A stretch of 64,000 nucleotides of DNA from Fasciola hepatica. Taxonomy: Eukaryota > Platyhelminthes > Trematoda > Plagiorchiida > Fasciolidae. Below the pieces are notes generated by a model, which made no database searches, was not told the origin of the DNA, and saw only the letters and a list, made by a program, of their open reading frames with translations. This document shows, piece by piece, positions 1-12,479 of this stretch (the first letter of the stretch is position 1; each line of letters starts with the position of its first letter). The stretch spans positions 4,807,881-4,871,880 of the forward strand of contig CANUEZ040000198.1 in assembly GCA_948099385.1 (NCBI GenBank), in the 5' to 3' direction. A program made the position numbers and the translations under genes.

Positions 1-321
1 CAATTAAAAGATGCCTACAAGGACACTATCTAAATTGCACTTAAACTGTTCCAAAGAGTACAAGATGAGCACATTGCAAACAGTTTCTCGGGCTAGAGTA
101 GATTTGGACGTCAGAGCCACTGGTATGAAAAATCATTCGAATTATTGAACGCTGATATCAACCGCTTATCCATCAAAATTGCTGGCAAACTGATATCAAC
201 TCAAGCTGATGAAGATAAGTCTTTCATTATGCTTGGATGTGAAATCAGAAATAGCTTACAGAGGAAACGTTATGATCAACGAAATCAGCAAACGTTTGAA
301 GCCAACTGCCAGCGAATCTAA
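1..321 (+). pseudogene. Coding-like trace with two internal stops, cut by left edge
   Basis: Frame 1 reads as plausible protein from the first base to a TAA at 319-321, interrupted only by TAA at 31-33 and TAG at 94-96. The 74 codons from 97 to 318 are open and rich in charged residues, including the stretch HWYEKSFELLNADINRL. This looks like a broken exon or a retrocopied gene fragment continuing from the left. I do not recognise the family. It could also be a chance open stretch. Confidence 0.3.
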
Positions 322-2650
322 TATATTGCCGAACCGGTTATAATGTTCACGTTATTTCCCGGTCACACGTCATACAAGGAATCAACATATTCAAATGTGG
401 CTTGAGAAAGAAACTCAAAACGATTGCATCATCGATCGATGAAAGATCACTGATTGCGACGAATTGTTTGGAGACAAGGCACTACGTCACTGACAGTCAG
501 ACAGTCGTAGTGATTTCCCTACTGGATAAACCAAAAAAACATTCTTTCAATGAGCGACGCGACACCATCACGTGATCCAACGAAGTATATGAAGCAATAC
601 ATTTTATTCAATCAACATGATTACTCATTCCGCTGTCGCAACAAATCTCGCATGAAGCAGGTTATGTATGCTCACGCAGCGCAAGTGAAGATCAGCTATT
701 AAACTGCTGTCGTTATATTCACCGATATTCGAAATTGTCTATCAGTTTGACGCGAGCATCGTAATTGATGGGTGATAGAGGTAAAGGTGATGTGACTGTG
801 GTGATGTTTCATGCAACAGACGCGTCCAGAAAGCTGCCCAACTAGAGAAGACAGGTAAGTTACAAAACAATTCTACTACATTTATGGAATGCGAGTAATG
901 ATCGTCAAACGTTTTTCGCAATTTATAGTTTGATAAGGTGAGCTTTTATTGAGAGATATGCACGTGTTCATTATATATGTGAAATTGAACTTGAAGTAAT
1001 GGTTACCAGAGTCGTACTGACCTGTTTGTTTTGGTGCATGGTTATATTTGAACAATGTTTTTCTGCAACTAATGAATATTCATCTGATTTGGTAAATACA
1101 GTTGAGTGAGGACACTCGATTAGGATATCAGCACACTCGGCATCCAAACAACTAGTTGTCAGTGTTTCACCTGTAATAGAATATTAAACGTTTTTACAGA
1201 TTTTGTACACTGGGTGATAGAAAAGTAGAAAGATAGTCCATAATCTCGACAACTGCAATTGACTACATCGTGTCCATACAGTAGAGGTGTTATCAGTGTT
1301 ACGACAGATATTGTGTTGATAACTATGAGTAACGTGGTGGTAATGATGACGTCACATTATTTTGTGTGTTGCTTCTGAGCACATCATGTGGTATTTTTTC
1401 GTGCGGATCGAGACTCAATCGGCGGTTGCCGAGATCTAGCGGTTGGCATTTCTTGTTACTCTTACTTTGACCGTTTATATGGGAAGAGAGGCTCCATGAT
1501 TATTGATCGTATGATCCGAATCCATGGAAGAGATGGTAACTGTCGCTTGTCCGCTCTTCACTTGTATTTTGTTAAACCGACTTGGGTGATAAGCCTTGAT
1601 GTGCCAAGACGGTCTTCCTGTTGTTCAACATACGTCTCCTGCCCCACACTGAGAGCTGAAATCGTAGGGATATTCTGCGTCGATTAGGCAATTTGAGAAA
1701 TAGTCGAGAAGTGAACAAAACATGGATTCCGGCAGCGTAGTTCATCGTTATGACTTCGGATATGGCTAACACGCGATTGAGATCGACTGTTTACCACATC
1801 TGCTTTACTGCCACCTCTAAATTGAACTCATGGGTAGACATATTGCTTCTCGACTGCTTGATGACAAAGTGTGCTATCGTAATGCTTCGTACCATTATTG
1901 ATGAAGCACTTGGAGTGTATATTAGGAATGAGAAATGATTTCACCCTTCTACGTTTTCTTTATAGGACATATCTTAATAACATTAGTGGTCAATCACTAT
2001 AGAAGTTGCTTATTCTGTCTCAATAATAAGAATCTGTGGTGGCGTGTGCATGGACTCGATAAAATGTCCTCATGAATAAGTGAACGTCCTAGTGCGCCAT
2101 CGGATTGATGTGATTGTGATGCGTCCGAGAAAAGCAAACAATATGTGGATTCTATTTCCAACGTGATTTTATACATTCACAGGCCTCATTGAATTCACGT
2201 ATTAGGTGGAATGAATACATCCAGTTACCAAATCCTAAATCGTATTCATGCTCAACCTTAAATGTATTGGGAAGGGATAGGTTTGAGTTCAGTTTTCGTC
2301 ATGAGCACCTTGTTACATCATGTGATAGAAACGTGATGAAATGAAAGTATCCAATCTAGCCCATTGGAGGTCATAATACTTAGGCTGCATGTTTTCATTA
2401 AACACACACATGCGTCAAACAATAGGGTCTACTCACTCAATGTTTTTTCTCTACCAGTGAAGGTCTTTCGAAGAATCTATCAAAAATATAAGGACATTAG
2501 ATAGAAGAATGAAGAAACCCAGCAGATTGATGAAAGATAAACCGAGGAACCCTTCTGCTTATGTATTAACAACATCCAGTTTCAATTTCACGGAGCCTGA
2601 TCGCATTATATAAAAGAGGTTTAAATTCTATCCTTCTTAGAACCTAAATT
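322..2650. other. Unclassified non-coding stretch
   Basis: I see no recognisable protein, RNA gene or mobile element here. Reading frames are all short. A 50-codon ATG frame at 550-702 on the plus strand has no family resemblance I can name, and the frames near 1,390-1,940 lack domain motifs. Confidence 0.4.
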
Positions 2651-2654
2651 AGGA

Positions 2655-2870
2655 GATATTTGTATTGCCTAATGAAAATGACGCGACAACCCGATTATCT
2701 CTTCCCGCCACTCATGAGATGGAGAACACGGTTATTAGGGAAGAAAATAATTAACGTGCATTGCGAGATCGTGATTGTAGCGTAAACGTGCGACGGTCAA
2801 ATGAACTTCGTGCTTGATAGCGAGCCAGTTTTGTGATATGCCGATTTTGCAAGCATAATATAGGCCTCAA
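2655..2870 (+). repeat. Left arm of a decayed inverted repeat
   Basis: This segment matches the reverse complement of about 3,500-3,720. The best part is 2,679-2,828 against 3,543-3,692, roughly 70 percent identical by eye. The shared anchor CATGAGATGGAGAACACG is exact. The arms are about 0.7 kb apart and clearly old. They could be two opposite insertions of one dispersed repeat or the remnant ends of a foldback element. Confidence 0.55.
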
Positions 2871-3499
2871 GGAAACTCATGACTTTTGAACTTGTGGTGA
2901 TCCTGTCGAATTAGGCGCCCGTTGCTCAAATGGTTTGAGTTGGTTATTATGTTTCCGGATAAGATTCCATGTAAGTTCAGAATTTGAAGATGTCTTGATA
3001 TCATTTGTTTCTGTGTCAGGATGTTGTTATCCAATGTAGTGTCCCGTTTGTAAGATTTTATTTCTGAAGGTATGTCTTTCATTTTTTATGTGTGCATATC
3101 TTCTTCATGTTTACACGGCCTGATTCCTTATCTGGTTGGGGGGGACACTGTTTGTTCTATTCTACCTAATCCCTCTGTTACTCACGAAGAAGAATTAGTC
3201 AATAGCCTACCCACTTTAGATGTTGTAATATTCAGATGTTCCGTAAAATGTTGCCACGCACTATATGTTTCAAAGTATTTTAGGAAGGTCGCTTTCTACA
3301 ATTCTCCACTTTCGCACCAAAGACCTACAATCATGGTTTGGTTCGAATCCCTTTCGACGGAGCTTGGGAAATCTGCATCAAAGATTAAGTGCAAAATGAA
3401 TAGGAGTTTATAGAAAGAACGTTGCTGGCCAATTGATATCCCGATAGGTTTATCGAGCAACATCGAAAACCGAGGCAAGCAAGCGGAAATATTGTAACA

Positions 3500-3720
3500 G
3501 AGATCAGCCTCGTTTATTTGCTTAACATTCGATTGTTCATACGAATTCTCGCTATTAGGCACGGTAGTAATTTGACAGTTGCACGTGCATGCTACACTCA
3601 CGCTCTGGTAATACATCCTGATCACTTCCTCCCTATGAATCGTGTTCTCCATCTCATGGGTCGTGGGAAACAATACTCTGGTTGTCATGTCGGCTTTATG
3701 CGAGGCATCACAGTGACGGA
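3500..3720 (-). repeat. Right arm of a decayed inverted repeat
   Basis: This is the reverse-complement partner of about 2,655-2,870. A minus-strand open frame of 154 codons (3,296-3,760) crosses it but carries no recognisable domain, so I treat it as repeat sequence and not as a gene. No target-site duplication is obvious. Confidence 0.55.
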
Positions 3721-6030
3721 CTGGCGGTCCGTGCATGGTCGAAAAGACTAACGAGCACATGCAACTAAAAAGTCACATCTACGGATTCTTTTATTGTTCC
3801 AACTTTATTTGCATCAGGTCACAAAGCTGACTCTACGTAATCCGCTTAAATTGTGTTGCGCAATCCCAATTTGGAGCTGTGAGCATTCACCGAAGCGAAG
3901 TCCATCAGAATGCATTCGTGAGTGATTTGTGCACAACAAATGGTTGACACGAATGTTTGTTTGTTATGGCACCAACCGAAAGGACCACCTTTCGAACTCC
4001 CTGTTGTGGCTTTCAATCAAACTCGAGTAATTATATGATTTCTCTCGCTGTGTGGTATATAAACTGAAATGTTTGAGGTAGGCGGTGGACGAGAGCAAAC
4101 GAAATGCTTGCATCACGTTACTTATATTTTTCTCCAGTTCCCATGTACTTCTCAAGAAACAGAATTATTCTATATCCCCACCGTCAATATATGATGCGGT
4201 TCCCACACTAGATCTGGCGAAAATACCCATCATTAGCCAAAAACATTTCAGTATAGATTATTTTTTGTGCCATATGCTGCATGCTGCAGTTCCATCAGTA
4301 ATCGGAATCACGTCTCCCCTTACAAGTCCCATTCATCGTTCAGCCCTTTGTGTAGAGAGTTATTCACGACTCCAACTTACCCTAAAAATCGCATCTAGAT
4401 GTTCTGCTTGACGTCAATTTTGGTTCAAGTTTCTACTGGCTTGGTCTTCCCTGCACAAAGAGATGTGTTGAGGGAAGCAATTATAAATCATTTAGTCAAA
4501 GTGCGTGTGGGTGCCCTGGCTCTCCACACACGGAGACTTAACATCTATGTTTGATGATACGTCCAGACTCCAACATGCATGTCGATAATTCCTCGCAGTT
4601 TCGTGGTTGAAGTGAACTGAATTCCGAAAATATCAGTCTAGCCTCCACATAGCTTGCCCTTGGTGGCTGAATATGTCAATCAATTTCATAGCGTAACGTA
4701 TCCTGTTGTATAATTTCAAAATTATCACAGCAAATGACGCAGTTTCTATACACATTCTGCTTCCTCAGCGTTAGACCCACCATCACTTTACATCAACTAA
4801 GTTATAATGCATCTGGTTATAAACCGTATCATTGCCAATAAGGTAATCATGCAAGAGTGTCATTACTTGAGCCATGGGTTGGGCATATTAGGCACTCACT
4901 GAGGACGCGTCTAACGGTTGGCATGGATTTCGAAATTCAGAAGTCTTTCCTGGTGCATCTACTTGTGGAAATATAGATGTCATTCATCCTTTTCAATCAT
5001 GACAGCGAATAACATGATTGTACTTTGAGAGTAGTTTCAAATTCCAGTCCAAACATTTCTTGAGAAACAACAAACGATGGTCTACTACTGGGTGACAAAA
5101 AGAAAGCTCATTTCTCACAATACGTCACGGTAAACCATCGATACACTTATTCCTTTCTTTTCTTCACTTACACGCAACTATCTCCTACTAGACGACGAGG
5201 TTGTTTCATGAATATATCACGTATCAAAGCTGATCGATCGGAAGCAGTGTAGAGTCTAAATACGATATTGATGGAACGCACTCTACCGGCTGGTCATTGA
5301 TGGACCGCTTTTGAGCTGATGGCCATCAGTAAGATTATTTACCTTCAGTTTTCGTGGTGTTTGATTCTAGCGCGATAGATTTTAAGAATAAATTGCTTCC
5401 ATGGAATACTAGTTAAAGCGTAGGAGGTATCGTCTGTGTGGTGGTAGACTGTCGTGTCCCTTAGGGCATCTTCCATTTCATTGGTCTCCATCAGTTACCC
5501 ATCTGTCACCTGTGTCCCCAAAATTCTGAAGCACGCATGAACAGCCACACCTCGGCAAACCGCTCAACAGGACGCAAATAAAAATTAGGGTAACTAAGGC
5601 CTACATTCCTAGGAAGGAGACGATGTTCGGTATGCCAGGACAGGTACTCGCTAATGGGCGGACGAGATCTACCAACCCATCGGCTTCAAAGGAAAGCTAT
5701 CCAACATACACCACCTGGTATTCCGGAATGAGCAAATTAGCCGAACAACAGGCCACCGGCTCATGTGGAACAGCTCTGTTGCAATCTGGGTTGCGTTGGG
5801 ATGTGCAAAGGTAAAAAGGAGATCGTCTGGATAAAGGCTGGATCAGAAATCGTTAATCTAATTTCCACTGCTGACTGGGCAATCGAGTAATACAACGTCC
5901 CTGAACAGTGCCGGAGACACCGCCACGCACAAGTTTCCCGAGAACCTCTATGAATAATTTGGAAAACATGCAATCTGATCATGCCAAGCCTTGTCCGGCA
6001 GGTGACGCTCCTCGTGCTCCAATCGTTGAG
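3721..6030. other. Unclassified stretch, possible 5' part of a non-LTR remnant at its right end
   Basis: No domain is recognisable from 3.7 to 5.5 kb. From about 5.6 kb the plus strand contains scattered short open frames (for example 5,623-5,814 and 5,908-6,111) leading into the endonuclease remnant at 6.16 kb. Those could be decayed upstream parts of that element, but I cannot match them to a domain. Confidence 0.35.
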
Positions 6031-7140
6031 GTGTTAAGACAACAAACTGGAATATTGAACCGTCGGAAACAGGCTTGTGCAACTTGTTGGAATGTATGGA
6101 ATCTACCATAGGTCGGCAGCCTCACAATGAGGACGCTGTGGAACTAAAGCAAAAACATCTGCATGGCTTGTTTCTCAGAAGTCCGCATACTTAACTATGG
6201 CACTCGGTGCATAAATATTGCAGGACAGGAGTCAGCTTGCTATCTTTATCATAGCGACAAGGCAGACCAATCTGAGAGCCACGATGTCAAATTCGATACT
6301 AGCAGTAAATCCAACAGTACAGTGATCGCTTGGGAGCCGATTTCCCTAAGACTTCCTTCTGCACGTCTCGGGGGCTTCCACAGAGTCTCGACAGTGACTG
6401 CGACGATGAATTGGACGCCAATATCTAAGAGAAATCCAATGAGATCGAGAAATGTGATATTCTGGACATCGCTTGGAAGTGGATTGCTCTCACAAGTCCT
6501 TCGGATGAGTCAACGCCAGACGTGTTAGGTCACGACGGTTATCAGACTGGATCTCTGGGAAGCCATTTCAGCTGTCTGATAATCAAACGAATCCGAGATA
6601 TCAGGAAGTGGCGAGAACTACATAATGACACGGGGAGGTTCGCTCTCCGTTAAGCTTGATTGAAAGCGGTAATGGATCAAACATTCTGAAACTGTGGAGA
6701 TTGCAGTAGGGATTAGTGACTCCAACAAGCTATTCCGCTATATTCGCAACTCATCGGATAGGCGCTACAAGGGAGAATCATTCCTGTGCAGCGCAGCCGG
6801 CCATCTTATATCTGAGCACAAACGAAAATAGAGCGTTGAGTAGAGCAGGTCGATTGGTGGCTCAGCCGATCAACATACCACATGATGGACCCACAAACTC
6901 CCAGTGCTCGCAGAACAGAGATTTCACAATCATCAGTCAGCTAAATAACGAGAAAGCCGCTTGTGGGCAGCATTTACACTATCGCCCTGCTCGGTACAGG
7001 ATCTGACCTATTTGGAACTTGTGTGCGCACCTCTCAAAACTCAGGGTCTGTTTGCCGGTTATTCGTGATCGTTGAGTGGGCCTTTGTGACTATGGGATAT
7101 ATACCTCTTCCACCGCAATCAAGCGCAAGTATGAACTAAA
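6031..7140 (+). mobile_element. Decayed non-LTR retrotransposon: endonuclease plus EN-RT linker
   Basis: Plus-strand frames with shifts and stops follow the order of a non-LTR (LINE-type) ORF2. The apurinic-like endonuclease is at about 6,160-6,420, and a linker resembling the region before the reverse transcriptase lies at about 6,720-7,140. The core endonuclease signs are SEVR near the start, YHS, then AWEPI and RL further on. In the linker, short phrases in several frames suit a region preceding RT, but no RT palm is present, so the element is truncated at its 3' side or lost its RT. No target-site duplication or poly-A tail is visible. The exact clade (CR1-like or RTE-like) cannot be fixed by eye. 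Confidence 0.6.
6163..6528 (+). pseudogene. Endonuclease domain fragment of a non-LTR retrotransposon
   Basis: This 121-codon frame contains the best-preserved part of the element. In intact elements this domain nicks the target DNA and so primes reverse transcription. Residues about 4-8 read FSEVR, where the Glu corresponds to the metal-binding Glu of AP-type endonucleases. YLYHSDKAD follows near residue 25, then SSKSNST and AWEPISLRLPSARL near residues 45-70, a block typical of these proteins. After about residue 75 the frame drifts away from the family, consistent with a frameshift. The domain is far shorter than the usual 200-plus residues and has no downstream Asp/His motif, so it is not functional. 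Confidence 0.6.
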
Positions 7141-9821
7141 GACCAAATCTCATAACCAAAAATCTACAAGGTCGTAAGACCGTTCTCTGTTTTATCAGAC
7201 AGACTATAAAACGCGATTTTTCTTGTCTCATAATAGAATATGTCAAAACCTGGCTGCTGCAGCCATTTTCAGTAGCTAACGTTGAAGTGCAAACCTCGAT
7301 GATGTCAAAAGTCAGTTCTTCGTGGAAAGTAGTCAGTATATTGATATAGTGTGCAACAAAGAAATCTCAATATCGGTAACTATTCGGTTGCTGTGAACTC
7401 ACTTGCACCAGTCACATTTTTCGATTTACAGTTGCCAATCAAAAGTCAATCTCTGACCAATCAAAAACATCCAATAGACAAGAGTGTACTAGTTTCTACG
7501 GAATACACTGTACATATTCAAAACAAACATTCCGCACACACGATTCCGCGAATCGCGAAACATGAACAGCTGGTGGATATGGTAATATTTCAGACGAAAT
7601 TAATTTGGTACCGCATGAAATGCAACACTAATCTAACCTGGTTTAGAAGCTTATGGTCCGATAGTCAATGTCCAAATTTTAGTTTGTTTTTTCCCGTTTG
7701 TTTCATTATCACCACTACTGGCTTTCCTCTCAGTAGTATTTTTCCCCTATTCATCTCACTGTGGCAAACATCAATTGTGCTCCTTTTCGACTGGTAGTTG
7801 AGTTGCTAGCCTAATTTTATCAAGTAAAAATATAGGTAATTTTTAGATATCATCCAAATCGTTTGAGTTAATGTCATCAAAGAAACAGATCCCAAACACT
7901 CGAATTTTGCGATAGACAGACAATTCAGGATGATTGGTGATAGATCTATCTAAAACAGAATTTCTTCTGTTTGGTGAAATACAGAGATCAGTTAAATGAA
8001 ACGCAGCAAGCGGTTGGGTTGAAGCATGAATAAATCCCCCATTGTGATGTGCAAATTGTTATCTAGAAAGAAACAAGTGAAGTTATAAACGAGACGTAGG
8101 AAAATAAAATGGTGTTCTGTGTGCAAAACTAGGCTACGTATAGGTTCGAAATGATGATACTTCTACAGCGAGAAAATTTAGGAAAGCACAGAATAACTAA
8201 ACAATCAATACTGTTCGTTCAGTAGAAATAAACCACTTCAGACTTGACACACAAACTTGACATACTACTGCTTGCTACATCAAATTCTGTCTCGCCGGAG
8301 CAGTTTGGACCCATCTATTGACATGAACGAGTCAGCAATGCATGGGTTTAAACACAATTCTCGTTGTCAAACTACACAAATATGAACGTGAATGCGAGAA
8401 TGAAGAACAGGTTTTCAAATCCAAAAAGAGAACGCATGTTGGTACTGATCACAGAAGCGATGGATTGCGTCGCTTGACGAGTGCAGGTAAAGACAGTCTG
8501 TCAACCAGCATGGATGCGTGTTTTGGGTCGTGAAGGCGGTCTTTCATATAAATGACCCGTTAAATCAGATTATTCGGAAGATCCGATGTTCTGTTTGGAT
8601 AGCCGTAATCGTGAGTGAGTATAGCGTTTTACAGTGATCATAGCGAGAAAACTCCTCCAGGTAGATAGGATGGTGATAACACGGCAACGTGGAGTAGACA
8701 GTTAAATTGCTTGCGTTCACCACTGAGGAATTACCTCTGCGGAATAGTAATTTTTGACTACTTTTCCTCTCTAAATATTCCTGCGTGCATTAGGACAGAA
8801 CCCATTGAATTCTGTTCTCAGATGCATGGATTCTATAACGGTAAAAACACTAGCTTCCAACTCCTAGTATATGCTCGTTTTTGTTTCTCAGGTCGTCCTG
8901 TCAACCTGCTATATCCACTAAACCAGGTTCAGATGAGCCCAGCTAAGGACGGTGTGTACCGGACTGTGGCCAGTTGGTTCAGTGACTTGTAGACGAGGAA
9001 GCCTGATTTATAAGTCCGAAAAAGCGAAGTTAGTTGACTACGTGCACTAATAAACGGTCCGTTAAACACGGATCCATATATGCCTCAATGTAGAAGCGAT
9101 CGAGCCACAATGTACAGATCGTTCAAGAAATTTTTAAAACCCGTCAAATGAAATATTCATCGCACGCCAGTTGGCTCGAGAGCATAGTCGCTCGTTAGAT
9201 ATGAAGGCAGACAGTTAGGTTAGATGGGCGGTGAAAGGTTATCAGTAATATTCGGTGTTTAACCCAGAATTGTTTGACAGTGTAGGACGGTCGGTTTTAG
9301 TCACGAGCCACGGGAGAAAAAGGAAAATAGATCAGTGATCGAACAGAAGAACCAACATCACAGGCAACCCGACGTGGATGAATAATTTTGTGAATACGTA
9401 AAACAACCTCATGGGAAACGCGGGACATAACAGGCATAAGGACTGCGCAAGCTAAACCATCACTCAGAAACAAATATTCACTGATGTGTAACAAGATAAT
9501 TCGAGACGGATAGATGAGGCGAGCACACGTATGGGTTAAATAAATAAACATCCATCGACGGCAATAAACATGGTCTGGAATTCGCGAAACACAGCTAGCG
9601 TAGACATTAACACCGGAACACGTTGTTGATGGTGGATCCACTTGATACATATAACGGCCCTAAAGCCAAAATTAGCCTGGTTGTGGTACCAGTTTATATC
9701 TGTAGTATTTCTCAGTTAGTGGGTTATGATTTCGTGAATAAAACTGAACATTGCACGACGTGGGAATTTGACACTGTAAATATCAGAATATTACATAAAC
9801 AAACATATCTTCAAACCAGTC
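7141..9821. other. Unclassified stretch before the BEL/Pao element
   Basis: Open frames here are short and carry no recognised domains. The longest, 7,351-7,797 on the plus strand (148 codons), has a hydrophobic C-terminal third but no motif I can name. Frames at 8,342-8,533 and 8,711-8,992 are equally uninformative. I would not annotate a gene here. Confidence 0.4.
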
Positions 9822-10182
9822 TGTAACACACGTTTGAGGAATGCGTAGCCAACTTCACAACGGATCCCGAAATCAAAAGGCGATCATCCGTGATATTATA
9901 CGACACTATATTATTGAATGAACAATGACACCAAACGGAGACAAACCTCAATTATGAGATCACAAGGTCTCATCAATCGAGAAACCGAATTGCGACGTGC
10001 GGGCGAGGAGCACATGCGTCACGCAGGTCCGGAACAAGGATATGACAAAGTAGGGCTCTGGGCACGAACAAACAAAAATTGGCCATAAAAACAAACAGTG
10101 CGTAAAGACACGTCAATAGTACAGGCAAGTGAGCGATTTTGAGTAAAACATGGAACTGCAGAGGTTTTAGGGGGATTTTCCA
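9822..10182 (-). repeat. 3' LTR core of the BEL/Pao element
   Basis: These 361 bp match 14,980-15,340 with one visible difference (T versus C near the left end). On the minus strand the core begins TGGAAAATCC and ends GTTACA. The true LTR probably extends to about 10,210: just beyond the core lies TTTTGGTGGGCGGCG, preceded by a purine-rich CGGGAGA resembling a polypurine tract, and this aligns loosely with TGTTGGGTGGCA at the other LTR. Confidence 0.85.
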
Positions 10183-10842
10183 TGACCCGTCTTTACGCCG
10201 CCCACCAAAATTCTCCCGAATCCTTAGCAGAGTCAAACGTTTGGTATAAAGGCTCTGATTCTAACTACCTACCTACCTGGACCCTGCTGTCAACGCGCGT
10301 GCCTAATGCTTGTCGTCAAAGTTCTACTCATGGTCGCACCTAATCCGGTGGCCCGGCCATTCTACATCTTCCACGAGAACAACTGACCGATGGCGGGCGT
10401 TAAGGGAAAACAGATGCCGTCCATGGAAGAGCCGTCATGTACTGGTTGTATGTGCTTGCGTGAGTGTGTGTGTATGTATGATGTAATCGCCGCAACTCCC
10501 ACATACGCAAAAGACATTCAGTAACGTCGAAAAAACGGCGGACACTGTCACATGTTTGATAGGTGTTACGGAGTATAGTGTGCATCAGGTATGTGCGTAT
10601 GTGTCTGGATGTACAATAGAATTGCATGTACCACCACATATAGGAAAAAATTTTCTGTAGCGTCAACGAAAGACAGTGAGCACTGTAACGTGTATTGACG
10701 GAGACCATGTGTTACAAACGAGTATAATGTAGGTGTGTGTTTGCGTCGGTGTGTATGATGTTTCGATACATCAGTGTGTCGTGAAAGCTCCCATATATGG
10801 GGGTTTCTTTACCCACCTCGAAGACGAATGCGAAATAGTCTA
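10183..10842 (-). repeat. BEL/Pao 3' untranslated region with imperfect tandem repeats
   Basis: Between the integrase stop and the 3' LTR lies about 650 bp without coding signs. From about 10,460 to 10,800 three imperfect units of about 140 bp each start with a TG-rich run (near 10,464, 10,601 and 10,750) and contain a CCCACATA-like or CCATATA-like block. Units one and two also share a further block (about 10,500-10,590 against 10,632-10,740). TG-rich parts resemble the R2 repeat seen elsewhere in the window, though only weakly. Confidence 0.5.
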
Positions 10843-12381
10843 CTAAGCCTCAGAGTTATCAGCTTCTCCGCCTTCACTCTCGAGTAGGCTGATAGTGCGT
10901 GTGTCGCGAATTAGCGCTCCGTTGGGTGTCATCACCTTCACCGTTTTTATCATTCCGTCAGTGCTCTTGATGGTTTCCATAACCACTCCGATCATAACCA
11001 CATCCTTAACTGTGAATGGTCTTGTTTTGACCAACTACTTCTGTGGAATCTGCAGAGCCGGTATTTACTCCCGCAACCAGCGCCTCCAGAAAACCCTGGG
11101 CAAGGTAGTTTGCCTGCTTCCATCTGTGAAGTAAGCTCTCACGAAAATTTACCGGCCCTTAGAAACCCTCGTTCAACGTTAACGTCAATAAGTCGTTCGG
11201 GGTGAGCGCCAGATGGATGGGGTCGCCGATCATTGCTGGACCAGAGGGCGGTTGTTCAGAATTCTCTCTACCTCAGTCACAACAGTGTTCAGCGTCTCGT
11301 CGTCGGGCGGCTGTTGCTCCATGAGTGACAGCAACATCCGCCTAACAGACCGGATCATGCGTTCCCATACGCCGTCGGGGTGACTGGCCTGCGGAGGGCA
11401 AAAATGCCATTGTATACCGTAGGCCACGGTTTGATCCTGTAGTTCGTCCTTGTTTATGTTTTTGTGCCAGCGCTGCAATTTCCGGTGAGCGCCCCACAAA
11501 GTTCTACCCATTATCTGAGCATATATCGGCCGGTACGCCTCTTCGGTTGATAAATCTCTGCAAGGCCCGTAGGAAAGATTCGGTCGTCATCGTATGTTCG
11601 ACTTCTAGGTGTACCGCACGTGACTTCAGGCACGTCTTGACACACCGATATCGCTCTTCCAATCTTTTCCCGCATTTTATCCACAAGGGCCCGAAATAGT
11701 CCAACCCAGTGTTGCTGAAAAGCCACCAGCCCGCAGTCAATCTGCACTCTGGTAGCGGGGCCATGTGTTGTTTGTCCGCCATGGCATTGCTTCTCCTACA
11801 TCGCACACAACGTCGGATTACACGTTTCACAGTCGCTCTTCCTCTCAGCAACCAAAGACGGTTTCGGGTGACGCTCGTAAACTGACCTTCCCCGGCATGT
11901 CCCTCCACGGCGTGGAGGTGTTGGATAATTATCTCTACCACAGGTTGTGGAGCCAGCAGCAGCATAGGGTACTTCTCGTCGAAGCTCAGTTGAGAGTTGG
12001 TCACCTACGGTTCACCCGCAGAAGTTCATCAATGATTTTGGGGTTTAAACGCTTTAATTCGCCCCTTGGAGGCAATATTTCTTTGTCGATTGCTCCCACT
12101 TCTTCCGCCCTCTCGTGTTCTCGGGCGAAAACCTCTCGTTGTATCATTCTGAAAATATCGTATTCTGCAGCTTTTCGCTCGTCGGGACTTATCAGACCCA
12201 CTGGTATCCGGCCTGAGGGGCGTAGCCCTTTCATGAATAGTAAATTTCTCTTGAACCTGGCTAGCCAAACTAACGCACGAAATGTCTTCATCCATAAAGA
12301 AAATCTGACCAATCGCGATAAAATGGATGTCGCTTTGACGACGTTGGCCGCTATCACTACACCTTTGATCTCCACTTCCAA
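10843..12381 (-). pseudogene. BEL/Pao integrase, frameshifted
   Basis: This is the DNA-integrating domain of the polyprotein, read in at least four frames. From the N-terminal side, 12,001-12,381 holds the linker after RNase H (LVRFSLWMKTF, then a frame ending LLRVNRR). 11,504-12,004 holds the H-H-C-C zinc-binding module (HLHAVEGHAG, RRCVRCRR) and the core start GLDYFGP, then RAVHLE and SDNG. 11,230-11,511 holds GIQWHFCPPQASHPDGVWER, then a segment ending ILNNRP. 10,843-11,034 holds a DUF5641-like tail ending ISLLES. The three catalytic positions (Asp of GLDYFGP, Asp of SDNG, Glu of VWER) are all still present. The break at SDNG is an extra G-like single-base shift near 11,508, and another single-base shift lies near 12,004. 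The protein cannot be made as one chain. Confidence 0.88.
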
Positions 12382-12479
12382 TTTCGTAGGGGTTTTAATT
12401 CGGTAACGTGCCAGACCTGTTCAGGCATTTGCAGGATTTTTGGCACCCTCGTTCACGTGCCTAGTTGCCTGAATTTGGT

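Noticed and set aside
3330..3360. tRNA-like GGTTCGAATCC
   Set aside because: No matching acceptor stem, D arm or anticodon stem can be drawn around it.
9973..10236. Hydrophobic 87-codon frame in the BEL LTR, repeated at 15,131-15,370
   Set aside because: It is in both LTR copies only because the LTRs are duplicates; no BEL LTR protein is known to me.
10400..10708. 102-codon minus-strand frame in the BEL element
   Set aside because: Lies after the integrase stop in tandem-repeat sequence and has no envelope-like or other domain.
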